Assembly (NCBI RefSeq): GCF_030295995.1
Contig: NZ_AP027365.1
Coordinates: 3,070,066 to 3,134,065, forward strand
Length of the DNA stretch: 64,000 bases
Source: Thalassotalea hakodatensis
GTDB taxonomy: Bacteria > Pseudomonadota > Gammaproteobacteria > Enterobacterales > Alteromonadaceae
Direction: 5' to 3'
Below are positions 48,359 through 57,877 of the stretch, piece by piece (the first letter of the stretch is position 1; every line of letters starts with the position of its first letter). A program made the translations under genes and the position numbers. The notes under the pieces were generated by a model. The model did no database searches. It worked only from the letters and a program-made list of their open reading frames with translations, and was not told the origin of the DNA.

Positions 48359-48880
48359 TTATTTAATTATTTTTCGAAAGGTTAAATTAATCCGCATTGG
48401 TGCATAAATACGTGATTTAAGTACAGCATGTTGCCAATACTTCTGAGTATTTCCTTTCATAATCAACAAACTACCAGATGGTAATTTAAACTTATGTGAT
48501 AAAGGCTTGAACTTATGTTTTAAGTGAAAAAAGCGCTCTGCACCCAACGACAACGACGCTATCACAGGCATTTCACCTAATTCTGGCTCGTCATCACTAT
48601 GCCAACTCACTGAGTCTTGATGATTCCGATAGCAATTGACTAAAACAGAATTAAACTCTGCATTTGTCGCTTCACTTATTTGCTGTTTCAACGTAAGTAA
48701 TTGATTAGTCCAAGGCAACGGCGCCATTGTTAATTGTGAATAGGTATAATCCGTACCTTGATCACCATACCATGCCTGTAACCGAGGTACTTTAACAGGC
48801 TTTCCGTACATCATTAATTCATCATGCCGCCAAGGTATGTCGGCGTATAGTTGTTGAGCCAATACCTTACTTTCAGACAA
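48359..48880 (-). CDS. AlkB-like 2-oxoglutarate dioxygenase
   Basis: 173 residues from a TTG start. It belongs to the Fe(II)/2-oxoglutarate AlkB family that repairs alkylated bases: iron ligands H and D in SWHSDDEPELG, a later His in YWQHAVLK, and 2-oxoglutarate Arg residues in RINLTFR. NCYRNHQDSVSWHSDDE is characteristic of the ALKBH2/3-type group. The reading frame continues 20 codons upstream, and that part (PLTDADVTFLPNFIAL) looks like a normal family N-terminus, yet no ATG, GTG or TTG is there; an ATT at 48934 follows an AAGAG sequence. The true start is therefore uncertain. Confidence 0.85.
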   Translation of the reverse strand: MSESKVLAQQLYADIPWRHDELMMYGKPVKVPRLQAWYGDQGTDYTYSQLTMAPLPWTNQLLTLKQQISEATNAEFNSVLVNCYRNHQDSVSWHSDDEPELGEMPVIASLSLGAERFFHLKHKFKPLSHKFKLPSGSLLIMKGNTQKYWQHAVLKSRIYAPMRINLTFRKIIK

Positions 48881-49023
48881 TGCAATAAAATTAGGTAAAA
48901 AGGTAACATCAGCATCAGTTAGTGGAATTTTAATAACAAGCTCTTAATTTTATATAGAGTCGATACACGAATTTTGGCACAATGTACTTTCTGCTTCCAG
49001 CCAATCCGCACTGTATAAACATC

Positions 49024-50163
49024 ATGATTAGCCCTTTTATTGTAAATGATCGAAACCTATTTTTAGAAAGATATCCCGCAAGCCAAGTAACACGTAGTTT
49101 ACAAGCATGGGATTCTGCAGACGAATATATCATTAACCATGTTCAAGAATCGGGGTTACTGACCCACGAAAGTCATATTTTAGTGATGAACGATAACTTT
49201 GGTGCTATCTCGTTAAATTTTCCTTTGCAAAAAGTAACCACCGTTTCAGATTCATATATCAGTGAATGTGGCTTAAAGAATAATGCTGAACATAACCATC
49301 TATCGCTGGAAAATCTTACGCAAATAACCAGTGTAAGCGAGTTGCCCGCTGATGTTGACATTGTGTTGTATAAAATACCAAAAAGTAACAACTTACTGAA
49401 AGAACAACTGCAAAAGATTAGGCAAACTTTTAATAGTAAGCTGATATTTATCGCGGTAGATAAAGCGAAAAACATACACAGCAATACCTTAAAATATTTC
49501 GAGCGTTATTTAGGCACTACCACAACGTCATTAGCGGTAAAAAAGTCACGTTTAGTTTTTTCAGAACTTAACGCAGAAGTTACTGATACTACTTTTCCAA
49601 TCGTAAAACGCTGGAAAACAGAAGTCCATCAATTTGAAATAGTCAATCATGCAAATGTCTTTGCCAGAGACAAATTAGATATTGGCGCTCAGTTGTTATT
49701 AGCACATTTACCCAATGTTGCTGAACATGAACATCTAATTGATTTAGGTTGTGGTAATGGCGTATTGGGATTACATATTCTAGCACAACAACCAAACGCG
49801 AAACTCACCTTTAGTGATGAATCATATATGGCAGTAGCATCAGCTCGAGACACTGTTGCGCATAACTTGCCACAGCTTCTAGATCAATGTCGTTTTATGA
49901 TTAATGATTGTTTAACAGACGAGCAAGCATCAAGTGCAAATAAAATTTTATGTAACCCACCGTTTCATCAACAAAATGCCACTACTGATCATATTGCTTG
50001 GCAGATGTTCAACGACTGCTACCGTGTGTTGAAAAAAGGCGGAACATTAACCATTGTAGGTAACAGACAACTTGGCTATCACATCAAATTAAAGCGTATT
50101 TTTGGTAACGCAACGTTAATCGCCAGTAATAAGAAATTCGTGATCTTCTCTGCGAAAAAATAA
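49024..50163 (+). CDS. rlmG: 23S rRNA (guanine1835-N2)-methyltransferase RlmG
   Basis: 379 residues, the length of E. coli RlmG (378). An N-terminal inactive methyltransferase-like domain (ERYPASQVTRSLQAWDSADEY, VSDSYISECG) is followed by the active SAM domain with HLIDLGCGNGVLGLHIL and the catalytic NPPF box in ILCNPPFHQQNATTDHIAWQMF. The ending LKRIFGNATLIASNKKFVIFSA is distinctive of RlmG rather than RsmC. I chose ATG at 49024 by comparison with family starts; the frame extends upstream to 48982. Confidence 0.95.
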   Translation: MISPFIVNDRNLFLERYPASQVTRSLQAWDSADEYIINHVQESGLLTHESHILVMNDNFGAISLNFPLQKVTTVSDSYISECGLKNNAEHNHLSLENLTQITSVSELPADVDIVLYKIPKSNNLLKEQLQKIRQTFNSKLIFIAVDKAKNIHSNTLKYFERYLGTTTTSLAVKKSRLVFSELNAEVTDTTFPIVKRWKTEVHQFEIVNHANVFARDKLDIGAQLLLAHLPNVAEHEHLIDLGCGNGVLGLHILAQQPNAKLTFSDESYMAVASARDTVAHNLPQLLDQCRFMINDCLTDEQASSANKILCNPPFHQQNATTDHIAWQMFNDCYRVLKKGGTLTIVGNRQLGYHIKLKRIFGNATLIASNKKFVIFSAKK

Positions 50164-50192
50164 AATGCTCGAAACTAAGTGTCGAGCATTTT
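50162..50192. terminator. Bidirectional terminator after rlmG
   Basis: AAAATGCTCGA (50162-50172) pairs perfectly with TCGAGCATTTT (50182-50192), loop of 9. It lies between convergent rlmG and the TonB receptor gene and starts within the rlmG stop codon. Confidence 0.88.
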
Positions 50193-50243
50193 ATATACCC
50201 ACGTTAAATAGGTTAACGCGGTAAACCGTTACTTGTGGTTTAA

Positions 50244-53210
50244 TTAAAAGCTATAACGTGCTTCAAAGCTAACGTAACGAGCGCCTAAACGCCCTGTAGT
50301 CATGCCCCAATTTGGGTTTTCTTCAATACCATTATCACCATCACGAGAAAATGCTTGTTGTATAGACGTTTGCGTATCAAAATTAAAGACATTATAGATT
50401 GTCGCTTTCAACATTAAGTCGCCTTCACCGATGTTAGTGTTGTACGCTAAACTCATATCGAATTCTTTCAGCCAGTCAGTTTCACCGTAAACACCTCGAG
50501 GAGCTGGATTACCCTCTGCGTCATAAAACGATACATGTCCATACCCTGCACCAGAACAAGCTTCCCAAACAGAACCGGCAGCACAACTGTCAACACCCAA
50601 TGGATGACGAGAGAACTTACTGAACGGTGCACCTGAAGCAATGCGCGTGTTAAAGCCAAGTGTTAATTCATCATTAATTTGATAGTAACCATTTAACTTA
50701 AATGAATGACGGCGATCATTAGGTAAATTACCATTTGAATGATCCATCAACTCAGCGTAGTCATATGAAGTAGTCCAACCTGGATCAGCCTGGCCATTAT
50801 CAGTACGCACTAAGCCTTCTGTATTACCCCAGCTATGTGACCATGTATAAGAAGCGTTATAGTTAAACTTCTCACCTATTTTACCCGATAAGGTGTTTTC
50901 AATGGCAGCGTACTTACGTTCAGGTTCAGGTAAGCCAATATAACTCGCAGGAATATTAACTCTTTCTGCCACGCCATCACCGTCAAAGTCATAGCTGATG
51001 TCTAAGCCAGAACCTGGGTTATTAAGCACGTATGCGCTATTAGGAGCCCCTGACATACCGTTTTCTGCAAACCATTTTTGTAAAACAGGTGCATAGTCAG
51101 TATCTTCAATGGAACGTTTTAGCTCACGATAAATACCGCGAATACCGTACACTAAATCACCCTCCATAAATTCACTTTCATAACCGATAGTAAATTCATC
51201 TGAATACATAGATTCCATATCTTGGCTAGCAATTAAGGTAGGTTCACTAATACCTTCTTGCACAACATTTTCACCTAAATAATCCCCAACATTCGGTGCA
51301 CCGTCGGCATCAAGAACAACCTCTCCGTTCGCATCAACTTGACCAAGTTCATAAAAACGTCTTACATCACGACGTTGGCCGCCTTGTGTAATGTTCATAT
51401 TTGCAGATACAGGTTGAAAGTAGCGACCGAAAGTTGCATATACTTTTGAAGTTCCATCGCCCTCTAAATCATAAATAGCTTGTACACGCGGCGCAAACTG
51501 GCCTTTTACATCAACATATTTACGGCCGTCAGAAACGGTGTTGTATACATTTGAGTAACGTAAGCCCAGATTTAACACGAGTTGATCAGTCACAGCCCAA
51601 GTATCTTGAATATATAATGCGCTAGAGCTTACTTCTGAGTCTGTAAAGTCAGTACGTATACGCTGGCGAATATATGGGTCACCTACTGGATAATCTACAG
51701 GGTTGTTCGCCCATGCATAATAAACATCCCACCAACCAACTCGATCACCTACCCCGTTAGGGCTGTTTTCATACTCAATTGCAATATTGGTGTAATCAAA
51801 GCCAATTTTAATATCGTGATTTTCTAGCATCCAACTAAAATCTGCACGAAACTGATCACGTACAAACTCACTTTCAGTAATTGATGAAGCTGTTTCTCGA
51901 GAAACTTTAACCCAACCCCCTGTCAATTGTGACCATACAAGTGGGTCACTACTTGTTGCAGTATTATAAGTTTTGTCTTTGGTTCTACCTGCAACAACCT
52001 CGATTGACATGTCGTCATTTAAGATACCAGAATACGTTAAACCAAATATATCGCCGCCACTGCGTGATTTATAATGACTTAATTCTTCGCCAACATCTTG
52101 TGTTTCCCAATCATTGGCATACGTTTTACCTTTGCCTTTATTAGTAAAGCCAATCGCGGTTGCTGTAATTGAATGGTCATCATTAATAAACCAATCAAGT
52201 GTTGCTAAGTAACGATCTGCCGTGTTTTCACCAATATCAATGGTATTTCTACCCGCTGCATCGTACTCATTTTTTTGTGGCGCATAAATACCGTAGAAGA
52301 ACAGTGAATCTTCAATTAATGCGCCACTTGCCCAAATTGAGGCACGAGTGAAAGTGCTTTCGTCTTGCTCCGTATTCGAAAAGTAATCCCCTTCAGTGGT
52401 TAACAAGTTATTATGCTGTGATTGTGTCGCAGCTGGATCGATACGGCCATATGCACCAAATTCCCATTCATTTGACCCTGACTTAGATACTGCATTAACA
52501 ATCCCACCTAATGCACCACCAAACTCTGGTGCTACTCCACCCGTAATCACTTCAGTTTGTGCTACTGCTTCCCATGGAAGACCGATAGAACCAATACCTG
52601 TTTTTATTGATGTAATGTTAATACCATTTAGGTAATACGCATTTTCTGCTGAGGAGCTTCCCCCGACACTTGAAGCGCCAAAGCTGTTACTGCCAACTAC
52701 ACCTGGCGCAAGTAACGCGATAGATTCAAAACCAGTTTCAACGGGTAAGCGTTCAAGTTCTTCTGCAGTGATTACAATACCACCTGCTGAGGACTCCATA
52801 TTAACAGGCGCAATTCGACTACCAGTAACTTGAATGGTTTCCATATCAGTACCGCTTGAATATAGCACCCCATTGTAAACAATGGCACTACCCACTTTAA
52901 CGAGTAAATCTTGCGCTTGTATTTGTTCAAAACCTGACTTTTCAATGGTCATTGTATATAAGCCAATAGGTAACTTCCGAAGCGTATAATTACCATTCTC
53001 ATCAGTAATTATCGTACGAGTAATACCTTTGGTTTTATGCTTCAAGGTGATAGTTGCACCTGCAAGTTGTTGATTACTTGCCGAAGAAACAACCCCTTTA
53101 ACCGTACCGTTAAAAGCATCATTTGCAATAGTTGGTGTTGTAATCGCAACAGCTGACGCAACGGCTAATGCACAAGCTGAACGTTTTAATATTGTTTTTG
53201 TATTCATCAT
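50244..53210 (-). CDS. TonB-dependent receptor with carboxypeptidase-like N-terminal domain
   Basis: 988 residues. A signal peptide (MMNTKTILKRSACALAVASA to TIAN) is followed by a CarboxypepD_reg-like domain (GTVKGVVSSASNQQLAGATI to GLYTMTIEKSGFE), a plug domain with VEVITGGVAPEFGGALGGIVNAVSKSG-type motif (shown here as its parts TEVITGG and GGIVNAVSKSG), and a long barrel ending YVSFEARYSF. This layout is of the Oar-like group of receptors, often linked to large polymers or peptides. I chose ATG at 53210, AGGAA 8 bases upstream. Two TTGTATACAT palindromes lie 56-118 bp upstream, matching those at oadGAB. Confidence 0.92.
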   Translation of the reverse strand: MMNTKTILKRSACALAVASAVAITTPTIANDAFNGTVKGVVSSASNQQLAGATITLKHKTKGITRTIITDENGNYTLRKLPIGLYTMTIEKSGFEQIQAQDLLVKVGSAIVYNGVLYSSGTDMETIQVTGSRIAPVNMESSAGGIVITAEELERLPVETGFESIALLAPGVVGSNSFGASSVGGSSSAENAYYLNGINITSIKTGIGSIGLPWEAVAQTEVITGGVAPEFGGALGGIVNAVSKSGSNEWEFGAYGRIDPAATQSQHNNLLTTEGDYFSNTEQDESTFTRASIWASGALIEDSLFFYGIYAPQKNEYDAAGRNTIDIGENTADRYLATLDWFINDDHSITATAIGFTNKGKGKTYANDWETQDVGEELSHYKSRSGGDIFGLTYSGILNDDMSIEVVAGRTKDKTYNTATSSDPLVWSQLTGGWVKVSRETASSITESEFVRDQFRADFSWMLENHDIKIGFDYTNIAIEYENSPNGVGDRVGWWDVYYAWANNPVDYPVGDPYIRQRIRTDFTDSEVSSSALYIQDTWAVTDQLVLNLGLRYSNVYNTVSDGRKYVDVKGQFAPRVQAIYDLEGDGTSKVYATFGRYFQPVSANMNITQGGQRRDVRRFYELGQVDANGEVVLDADGAPNVGDYLGENVVQEGISEPTLIASQDMESMYSDEFTIGYESEFMEGDLVYGIRGIYRELKRSIEDTDYAPVLQKWFAENGMSGAPNSAYVLNNPGSGLDISYDFDGDGVAERVNIPASYIGLPEPERKYAAIENTLSGKIGEKFNYNASYTWSHSWGNTEGLVRTDNGQADPGWTTSYDYAELMDHSNGNLPNDRRHSFKLNGYYQINDELTLGFNTRIASGAPFSKFSRHPLGVDSCAAGSVWEACSGAGYGHVSFYDAEGNPAPRGVYGETDWLKEFDMSLAYNTNIGEGDLMLKATIYNVFNFDTQTSIQQAFSRDGDNGIEENPNWGMTTGRLGARYVSFEARYSF

Positions 53211-53265
53211 TATTGTGTTTCCTGAATTGTAACAGAGAACATAATGCACACTTATTTTTAATATA

Positions 53266-53328
53266 TTGTATACATTATGCTCAACCGATACTACACCCCA
53301 TTAACGCCACTGTAAAGATTGTATACAT
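53266..53328. promoter_or_regulatory. Paired TTGTATACAT operators upstream of the TonB receptor
   Basis: TTGTATACAT at 53266-53275 and 53319-53328, each in the longer shared string ATTGTATACATTAT, have centres 53 bp apart. The core TGTATACA is palindromic. The paired sites upstream of oadG have the same core and 54-bp spacing. One further TTGTATACAT occurs inside this gene (51541-51550) by coding sequence. Confidence 0.55.
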
Positions 53329-53707
53329 TATATTTACAATTAATATAATGTATTAAAAATTTATAACTAATAATAAATAGTACTATTAATATACATAAAT
53401 AGAATTTGCCTATTGGCGGGGGAAATGAGAAGGATAAGAATTGAGTTTAACTAAGGTCTGTCGAACTTTTGAGATTGGACTTTGTTTGAACTAAACGCGA
53501 AGTGCAACAAACCTTAACCTGTTACATTTACCCTTTGATGTTTGATATTGATGCATGAATACACCTATTTTTTATGGTATTTCTTTAAAAAAGATCAACG
53601 TAAAAAGGTAAGAATCAACTAAGCTACCATATTCATCACACACGAATGTGTGATAATGTTAATCAAGGAATATTACAAACTATCAGAAGATTTACGGCTA
53701 TTAACTC
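53329..53707. other. Intergenic region upstream of yajG-like gene
   Basis: No gene is visible in this AT-rich stretch. It contains a perfect hairpin ATCACACA-CGAA-TGTGTGAT at 53635-53654, about 55 bp upstream of the next gene, without a T-tract. Confidence 0.4.
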
Positions 53708-54310
53708 ATGATAAAAACCTCATATTTTCGTCGCTTTTTCGCGATCGGTACGGTAATCGCTACGAGTGCTATAACCACAGCATGTAACACTACACCAAAT
53801 GCTTTCATTGTTACTCCGCAATTACATTTGCAAACAAATACTCATTATTCTGGACAACATGCTTCTGTGTCAGTAGAAGATATGCGTACTGCACATCATG
53901 TATTAGAAATAATAAAAGACGACAGTGCAGCACATATCGTAACGTCTCGTACTCCTTTACAAACAGATATTGCTACTGCATTTTCTGCGGGCTTAAAAAA
54001 AAGTGGCTTAGATGTTTCACCAACGTCAGAAAATCAACTGCGCTTAGTGATAAATCAGGCAAAAATTACCGTTAAACAATCACTTTCCAAATATGCTAGT
54101 CGCTCTGTTATTCGTTTGACGGCTCAGTTTTCAGGGGGTGAAAAAACATTAACGAAAACCTTCAACAGCACTACCACTAGCAATGGTATTTTGAAAGCCG
54201 ATATGGCAGTGCTTGAGCGAGATTTTAATCAACAACTTAGCTCTTTGCTAACACAAGTGGTGCAAGATCCAGAGTTACAACAATTTGTGCAAAAAAATTC
54301 AGTACGATAG
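53708..54310 (+). CDS. yajG: YajG-like lipoprotein
   Basis: 200 residues. The signal has a lipobox ending SAITTAC-NTTP. The body (AFIVTPQLHLQ, VSVEDMRTAHHVLEI, LQTDIATAFSAGLKKSGLDV, LRLVINQAKITVKQ) matches the uncharacterised YajG family of outer membrane lipoproteins. It lies upstream of a cyclophilin gene, its TAG stop forming part of that gene's TAGGA ribosome site, and upstream of ampG, the usual yajG neighbour. Confidence 0.85.
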   Translation: MIKTSYFRRFFAIGTVIATSAITTACNTTPNAFIVTPQLHLQTNTHYSGQHASVSVEDMRTAHHVLEIIKDDSAAHIVTSRTPLQTDIATAFSAGLKKSGLDVSPTSENQLRLVINQAKITVKQSLSKYASRSVIRLTAQFSGGEKTLTKTFNSTTTSNGILKADMAVLERDFNQQLSSLLTQVVQDPELQQFVQKNSVR

Positions 54311-54317
54311 GAAAATA

Positions 54318-54902
54318 ATGAAATACTTACTTTTAATATTAACGTGCTTTATCCAACAAACGTTTGCGCAAAATATGGAGTTAGATCCTTACAATTTGTA
54401 TCCAAAAGTAAAACTTGAAACCAATAAAGGTATGATAGTTGTTGAACTTGATCGTGTTAAAGCGCCTTTAACCGTTGATAATTTTTTAACCTATGTAGTG
54501 AGTGGCGAATATAACAATACTATCTTCCACCGTATTGTTGAAGACTATGTTGTACAAGGCGGTGGGTATGATACCGAGCTTAAAATAAAGAAAACTAATG
54601 GTGATATTGTCAACGAATCTGGAAATGGATTGAAAAACATTACCGGTACCATCGCCATGGCTAGAGCGCGCGAACCCCATAGCGCTAACCGACAGTTTTT
54701 TTTTAATGTTGGCGAAAACACAAATTTAGACCCAGGCAAGAGTTGGGGTTATACCGTATTCGGGTTAATCGTTGAAGGTGAAGAAATTGTCACTGAAATG
54801 GCAAAAGTAAAAACAGACTTTAACGAAGAACTTGGTTGGGAAGATGTCCCCATTGAACAAGTAATATTAGTAGAAGCAACCTTATTACTTGAAGAACAAT
54901 AA
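54318..54902 (+). CDS. Periplasmic cyclophilin-type peptidyl-prolyl isomerase
   Basis: 194 residues with a signal peptide ending near QTFA-QN, so PpiA-like in location. The cyclophilin core is seen in NTIFHRIVEDYVVQGGGY and in AMARAREPHSANRQFFFNV, which carry the active-site Arg, Phe and Gln residues. I chose ATG at 54318 (TAGGAAAATA before it); the frame extends upstream into yajG. It catalyses proline isomerisation during folding of exported proteins. Confidence 0.92.
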   Translation: MKYLLLILTCFIQQTFAQNMELDPYNLYPKVKLETNKGMIVVELDRVKAPLTVDNFLTYVVSGEYNNTIFHRIVEDYVVQGGGYDTELKIKKTNGDIVNESGNGLKNITGTIAMARAREPHSANRQFFFNVGENTNLDPGKSWGYTVFGLIVEGEEIVTEMAKVKTDFNEELGWEDVPIEQVILVEATLLLEEQ

Positions 54903-55131
54903 ACCAGTTAGACAAGCTACCTGTATTGCGGGCTACTCTTTGTGCTCGCATTCTTCTATTTGTCCCAACAGTAATACGCGTTAAATTTTGACAGAATTCG
55001 ATTTATCAACGATAACTAAATAGTACGTGTAGCAGCCTCCCAATAAAAATAACAATCAGACTTGCACACCATCTCAGCTAGTTCATATTACGGTAGCTCA
55101 AGCATACGCGAGAACTCAATTGGGGAAAGTC

Positions 55132-55461
55132 ATGATCATTGAGCAGTTCATCAATGAAAAAATTTTACAAACAACAGCATACGTTAAAGCCGTCATAGAC
55201 AACACATTACACTACACCGAACTTGACCGCTTCGTAAACGACACCATGGAAGAGTGGACACTCATCAACGTTACTGATGAAACCCCCGGTAGCGCAAAAG
55301 AGCGAGTGTTTTGGCATGTGATACATCAATTTTCACTACATGGCAGCCAATCGCTGCTCACTAATTTATATTTTCAAAGTGAAATAAAAACCTGTATTGA
55401 GTTTTTTGAAGGTATTGGCAGCTACCCTATTGATTGCATAGGTTGGCGCCCGTTAGCGTAA
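55132..55461 (+). CDS. Hypothetical protein
   Basis: 109 residues starting MIIEQFINEKILQTTAYVKA. It is acidic and soluble, without signal or membrane helices, and predicted mostly helical with Trp/His residues in FWHVIHQFSLHG and a C-terminal YPIDCIGWRPLA. I chose ATG at 55132; GTG/TTG choices at 55120-55129 are possible, with GGGGAAAG just before. It lies between the cyclophilin gene and ampG on the same strand. I do not recognise the family. Confidence 0.7.
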   Translation: MIIEQFINEKILQTTAYVKAVIDNTLHYTELDRFVNDTMEEWTLINVTDETPGSAKERVFWHVIHQFSLHGSQSLLTNLYFQSEIKTCIEFFEGIGSYPIDCIGWRPLA

Positions 55462-55550
55462 AAACTATATTTGTGTACATATTTTACTTCTGTCCCTTTT
55501 TAGAACCTGTTACCCTGCTAGCAGCTTTACTTACCGTAAAATAAATTTCA

Positions 55551-57149
55551 GTGCAAAGTATTAAACAAACGCTTCTCTACTTTAAAAATAAACGCTTATT
55601 AACAGTTTTCTTCTTTGGCGTGGCCAGCGGCTTCCCTTGGGTAATGATAGGCTCAGCAATGACCGGCTGGTTAAAAGATGAAGGCCTAAGCCGTTCAAGT
55701 ATCGGATTATTTGGTTTAATATTTGCTGCTTATAGTATTAACTTTTTATGGTCTCCCTTAGCCGACAGAATAAAGCTACCCTGGCTAACCGCTAGCTTTG
55801 GACAACGACGTAGTTGGATTATCGCGACCCAAGCCATTATAGTATTGGCTGCACTACAGCTTAGTGCCTTTGATGTAAAACATCAGTTGCACTTAATGGC
55901 ATTTTTCGGCTTGGTTATCGCTATTGCCGGAGCCACACAAGATATCGCAATTGATGCTTATCGTATTGATATTCTACAAGCAAAAGATAACAATTTAATG
56001 GCTGCGGGTTCGGCTATGGCTACCGCCGGCTGGTGGACTGGTTACGCAGGTCTAGGCAGCATTCCGTTTATTTTAGCCAGTGACCCTCAATGGCAGTGGT
56101 CAGAAGTATTTTTAGTGCTAGCCTTAATAATGTTACTACTAATGTTAACTGCTTTTATCGTAAAAGAACCAAATGAAAACAACCGTGAAGCAGTGCTGAA
56201 TAAAATACAAACCGATTACGTAAAGGTATTACCCCATTACACGCGTGAAGCTTGGCTTATTTTACTCATTATCCCGCTGATTTTCTCTGCGATTATTTAC
56301 GCTAATATTGGCTATCCAAGCTGGCCAGACAATGTGATCAGCACAACCTATCGATTTCATGCCTTATCAATAACCGTTGTCGGTTTAATCGCATTATTTT
56401 ATCGCCAATTAACCAGGCTTAATCGCAGTATTTCCCATCATGAATTGATTGATAATAGTAACCCAAGTATTCAACGAGTACATAAGCTTACTGCTTGGTT
56501 ATTAGCTACATTAGTTTCCCCCATACAAGAATTTTTTACCCGAAATGGCACCAAATTAGCGTTTTCAATTTTGATGTTTATTTTTCTCTTTAAGATTGGC
56601 GAAGCGTACTTAGGGCGTATGTCGATCGTGTTCTATCGTGAGGTAGGTTTTTCCAACGAAGATATTGCTTATTATTCGAAACTCATTAACTGGGGCACTA
56701 CAATCGTGTTCTCTTTATTAGGGAGTATATTCACTATACGTTTTGGTATTTTAAAAGGGTTATTTATTGGCGGTATTGCGATGTCTGCGAGCAACTTGCT
56801 CTTCTCTGCGATGGCGGTAGTAGGCCCAGATAAAGCACTATTCGCCCTAACGGTCTTTGTTGATGGCTTTACTTCGGCTTGGGGATCGGTCGCCTTTGTT
56901 GCATTGCTTTCAGTGCTTTGTAATAAAAGCTTTACTGCGAGCCAATATGCATTAATGGCATCATTAGGTACCTTTGGAAGAGTTATGGTCGGTTCGTATT
57001 CTGGCATTATTGTAGATTGGCTTGATGGCAATTGGGCATTATTTTTCATATTGACTTCCGCTATGGTGATCCCTAGTTTGCTGTTTTTATACAGTATTAG
57101 AAAACCATTAACAGCACTTATTGAGCAACAAAACAAAGTAAACGGGTAG
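55551..57149 (+). CDS. ampG: AmpG-type muropeptide permease
   Basis: 532 residues of the MFS superfamily, about 12-14 membrane helices. FFFGVASGFPWVMIGSAMTGWLKDEG and WSPLADRIKLPWL...GQRRSW, with GATQDIAIDAYRIDIL, are diagnostic for AmpG, which imports anhydromuropeptides for cell wall recycling. The start is GTG at 55551. The yajG-like gene two genes upstream matches the enteric yajG-ampG order. Confidence 0.93.
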   Translation: MQSIKQTLLYFKNKRLLTVFFFGVASGFPWVMIGSAMTGWLKDEGLSRSSIGLFGLIFAAYSINFLWSPLADRIKLPWLTASFGQRRSWIIATQAIIVLAALQLSAFDVKHQLHLMAFFGLVIAIAGATQDIAIDAYRIDILQAKDNNLMAAGSAMATAGWWTGYAGLGSIPFILASDPQWQWSEVFLVLALIMLLLMLTAFIVKEPNENNREAVLNKIQTDYVKVLPHYTREAWLILLIIPLIFSAIIYANIGYPSWPDNVISTTYRFHALSITVVGLIALFYRQLTRLNRSISHHELIDNSNPSIQRVHKLTAWLLATLVSPIQEFFTRNGTKLAFSILMFIFLFKIGEAYLGRMSIVFYREVGFSNEDIAYYSKLINWGTTIVFSLLGSIFTIRFGILKGLFIGGIAMSASNLLFSAMAVVGPDKALFALTVFVDGFTSAWGSVAFVALLSVLCNKSFTASQYALMASLGTFGRVMVGSYSGIIVDWLDGNWALFFILTSAMVIPSLLFLYSIRKPLTALIEQQNKVNG

Positions 57150-57161
57150 TTAGATAAACAT

Positions 57162-57416
57162 TTATTCAGAGCTTTCGTGAGGCTCTGAGTTCTCCTTTTC
57201 CTTTTTTATTTGTTGCTGCTTTATTTTTTCTAATTTTTTTATTTCTTGTGGCGGAATAGGAAATATAGAAATTAACGGGAAAAGTGCCAGAAAAATAAAT
57301 GCGCCTTTTGGCATCTTTTTACTCCACTTCACCAAGCGAAACATCACAAAACCGAGCAAGCAACAACTGATAATAATCAACAAGACTGTAATAAGTCTAA
57401 CACTCAAAAAATCCAT
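57162..57416 (-). CDS. Small membrane protein, unknown function
   Basis: 84 residues with two membrane helices (LITVLLIIISCCLLGFVMF and GAFIFLALFPLISIF) and a charged tail rich in Lys and Glu that is probably a short coiled helix. ATG at 57416. It is convergent with ampG, 12 bp apart. The family is not recognised. Confidence 0.6.
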   Translation of the reverse strand: MDFLSVRLITVLLIIISCCLLGFVMFRLVKWSKKMPKGAFIFLALFPLISIFPIPPQEIKKLEKIKQQQIKKEKENSEPHESSE

Positions 57417-57611
57417 ATTTTCACCAAGTTCCCCATTTCTTTCAATGATATATGGGTAACTAGGTATTAATACAACACATAAATAAAGGTAGACTTTTAA
57501 GCGTTACGCCCAGCCGATAATTAATGTTTTACGCTTTTTATCAACTTTCAGTGCAAATAGCGCTAAAATAAACTACCATACTGTTATTAATCAATCACTT
57601 GATGTTTAAAT

Positions 57612-57785
57612 ATGATCCGTCTTTTTTTCTTATTACCCATAATCATGTGCGGCGTTTGGTGGTGGTACCTCAACGCTAAAGGATACACAGTTAAAGAGGG
57701 TATTAAAGGGTTTGCTTATATTATTACCTTTAATGCGGTAATCATCGCTTTTTTTGTTCTCATGCTTTTTGTCACCCACCCTTAA
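57612..57785 (+). CDS. Small two-helix membrane protein, unknown function
   Basis: 57 residues, MIRLFFLLPIIMCGVWWWYL through GYTVKEGIKGFAYIITFN to the end FVLMLFVTHP. Two hydrophobic helices flank a short polar turn with GYTVKEG. There is no strong ribosome site (upstream GATGTTTAAAT), but the Trp-rich helix and complete frame look like a real gene. I do not recognise the family. Confidence 0.55.
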   Translation: MIRLFFLLPIIMCGVWWWYLNAKGYTVKEGIKGFAYIITFNAVIIAFFVLMLFVTHP

Positions 57786-57877
57786 CACAAGCCTGTTTCC
57801 ATTCACATCTGTAGGCTTGGCTTACTCAAAATAAATAACCACACTTACTAAAGTCTGTAGTAATCAACTAAGCATTT

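Noticed and set aside
51541..51550. TTGTATACAT inside the TonB receptor gene as a third operator
   Set aside because: It is made of ordinary codons (part of SNVYNT) 1.7 kb into the gene and is single, so I treat it as chance.
53635..53654. CRP site before the yajG-like gene
   Set aside because: The palindrome is ATCACACA-CGAA-TGTGTGAT, the reverse order of the TGTGA-N6-TCACA CRP site; it forms a hairpin instead.
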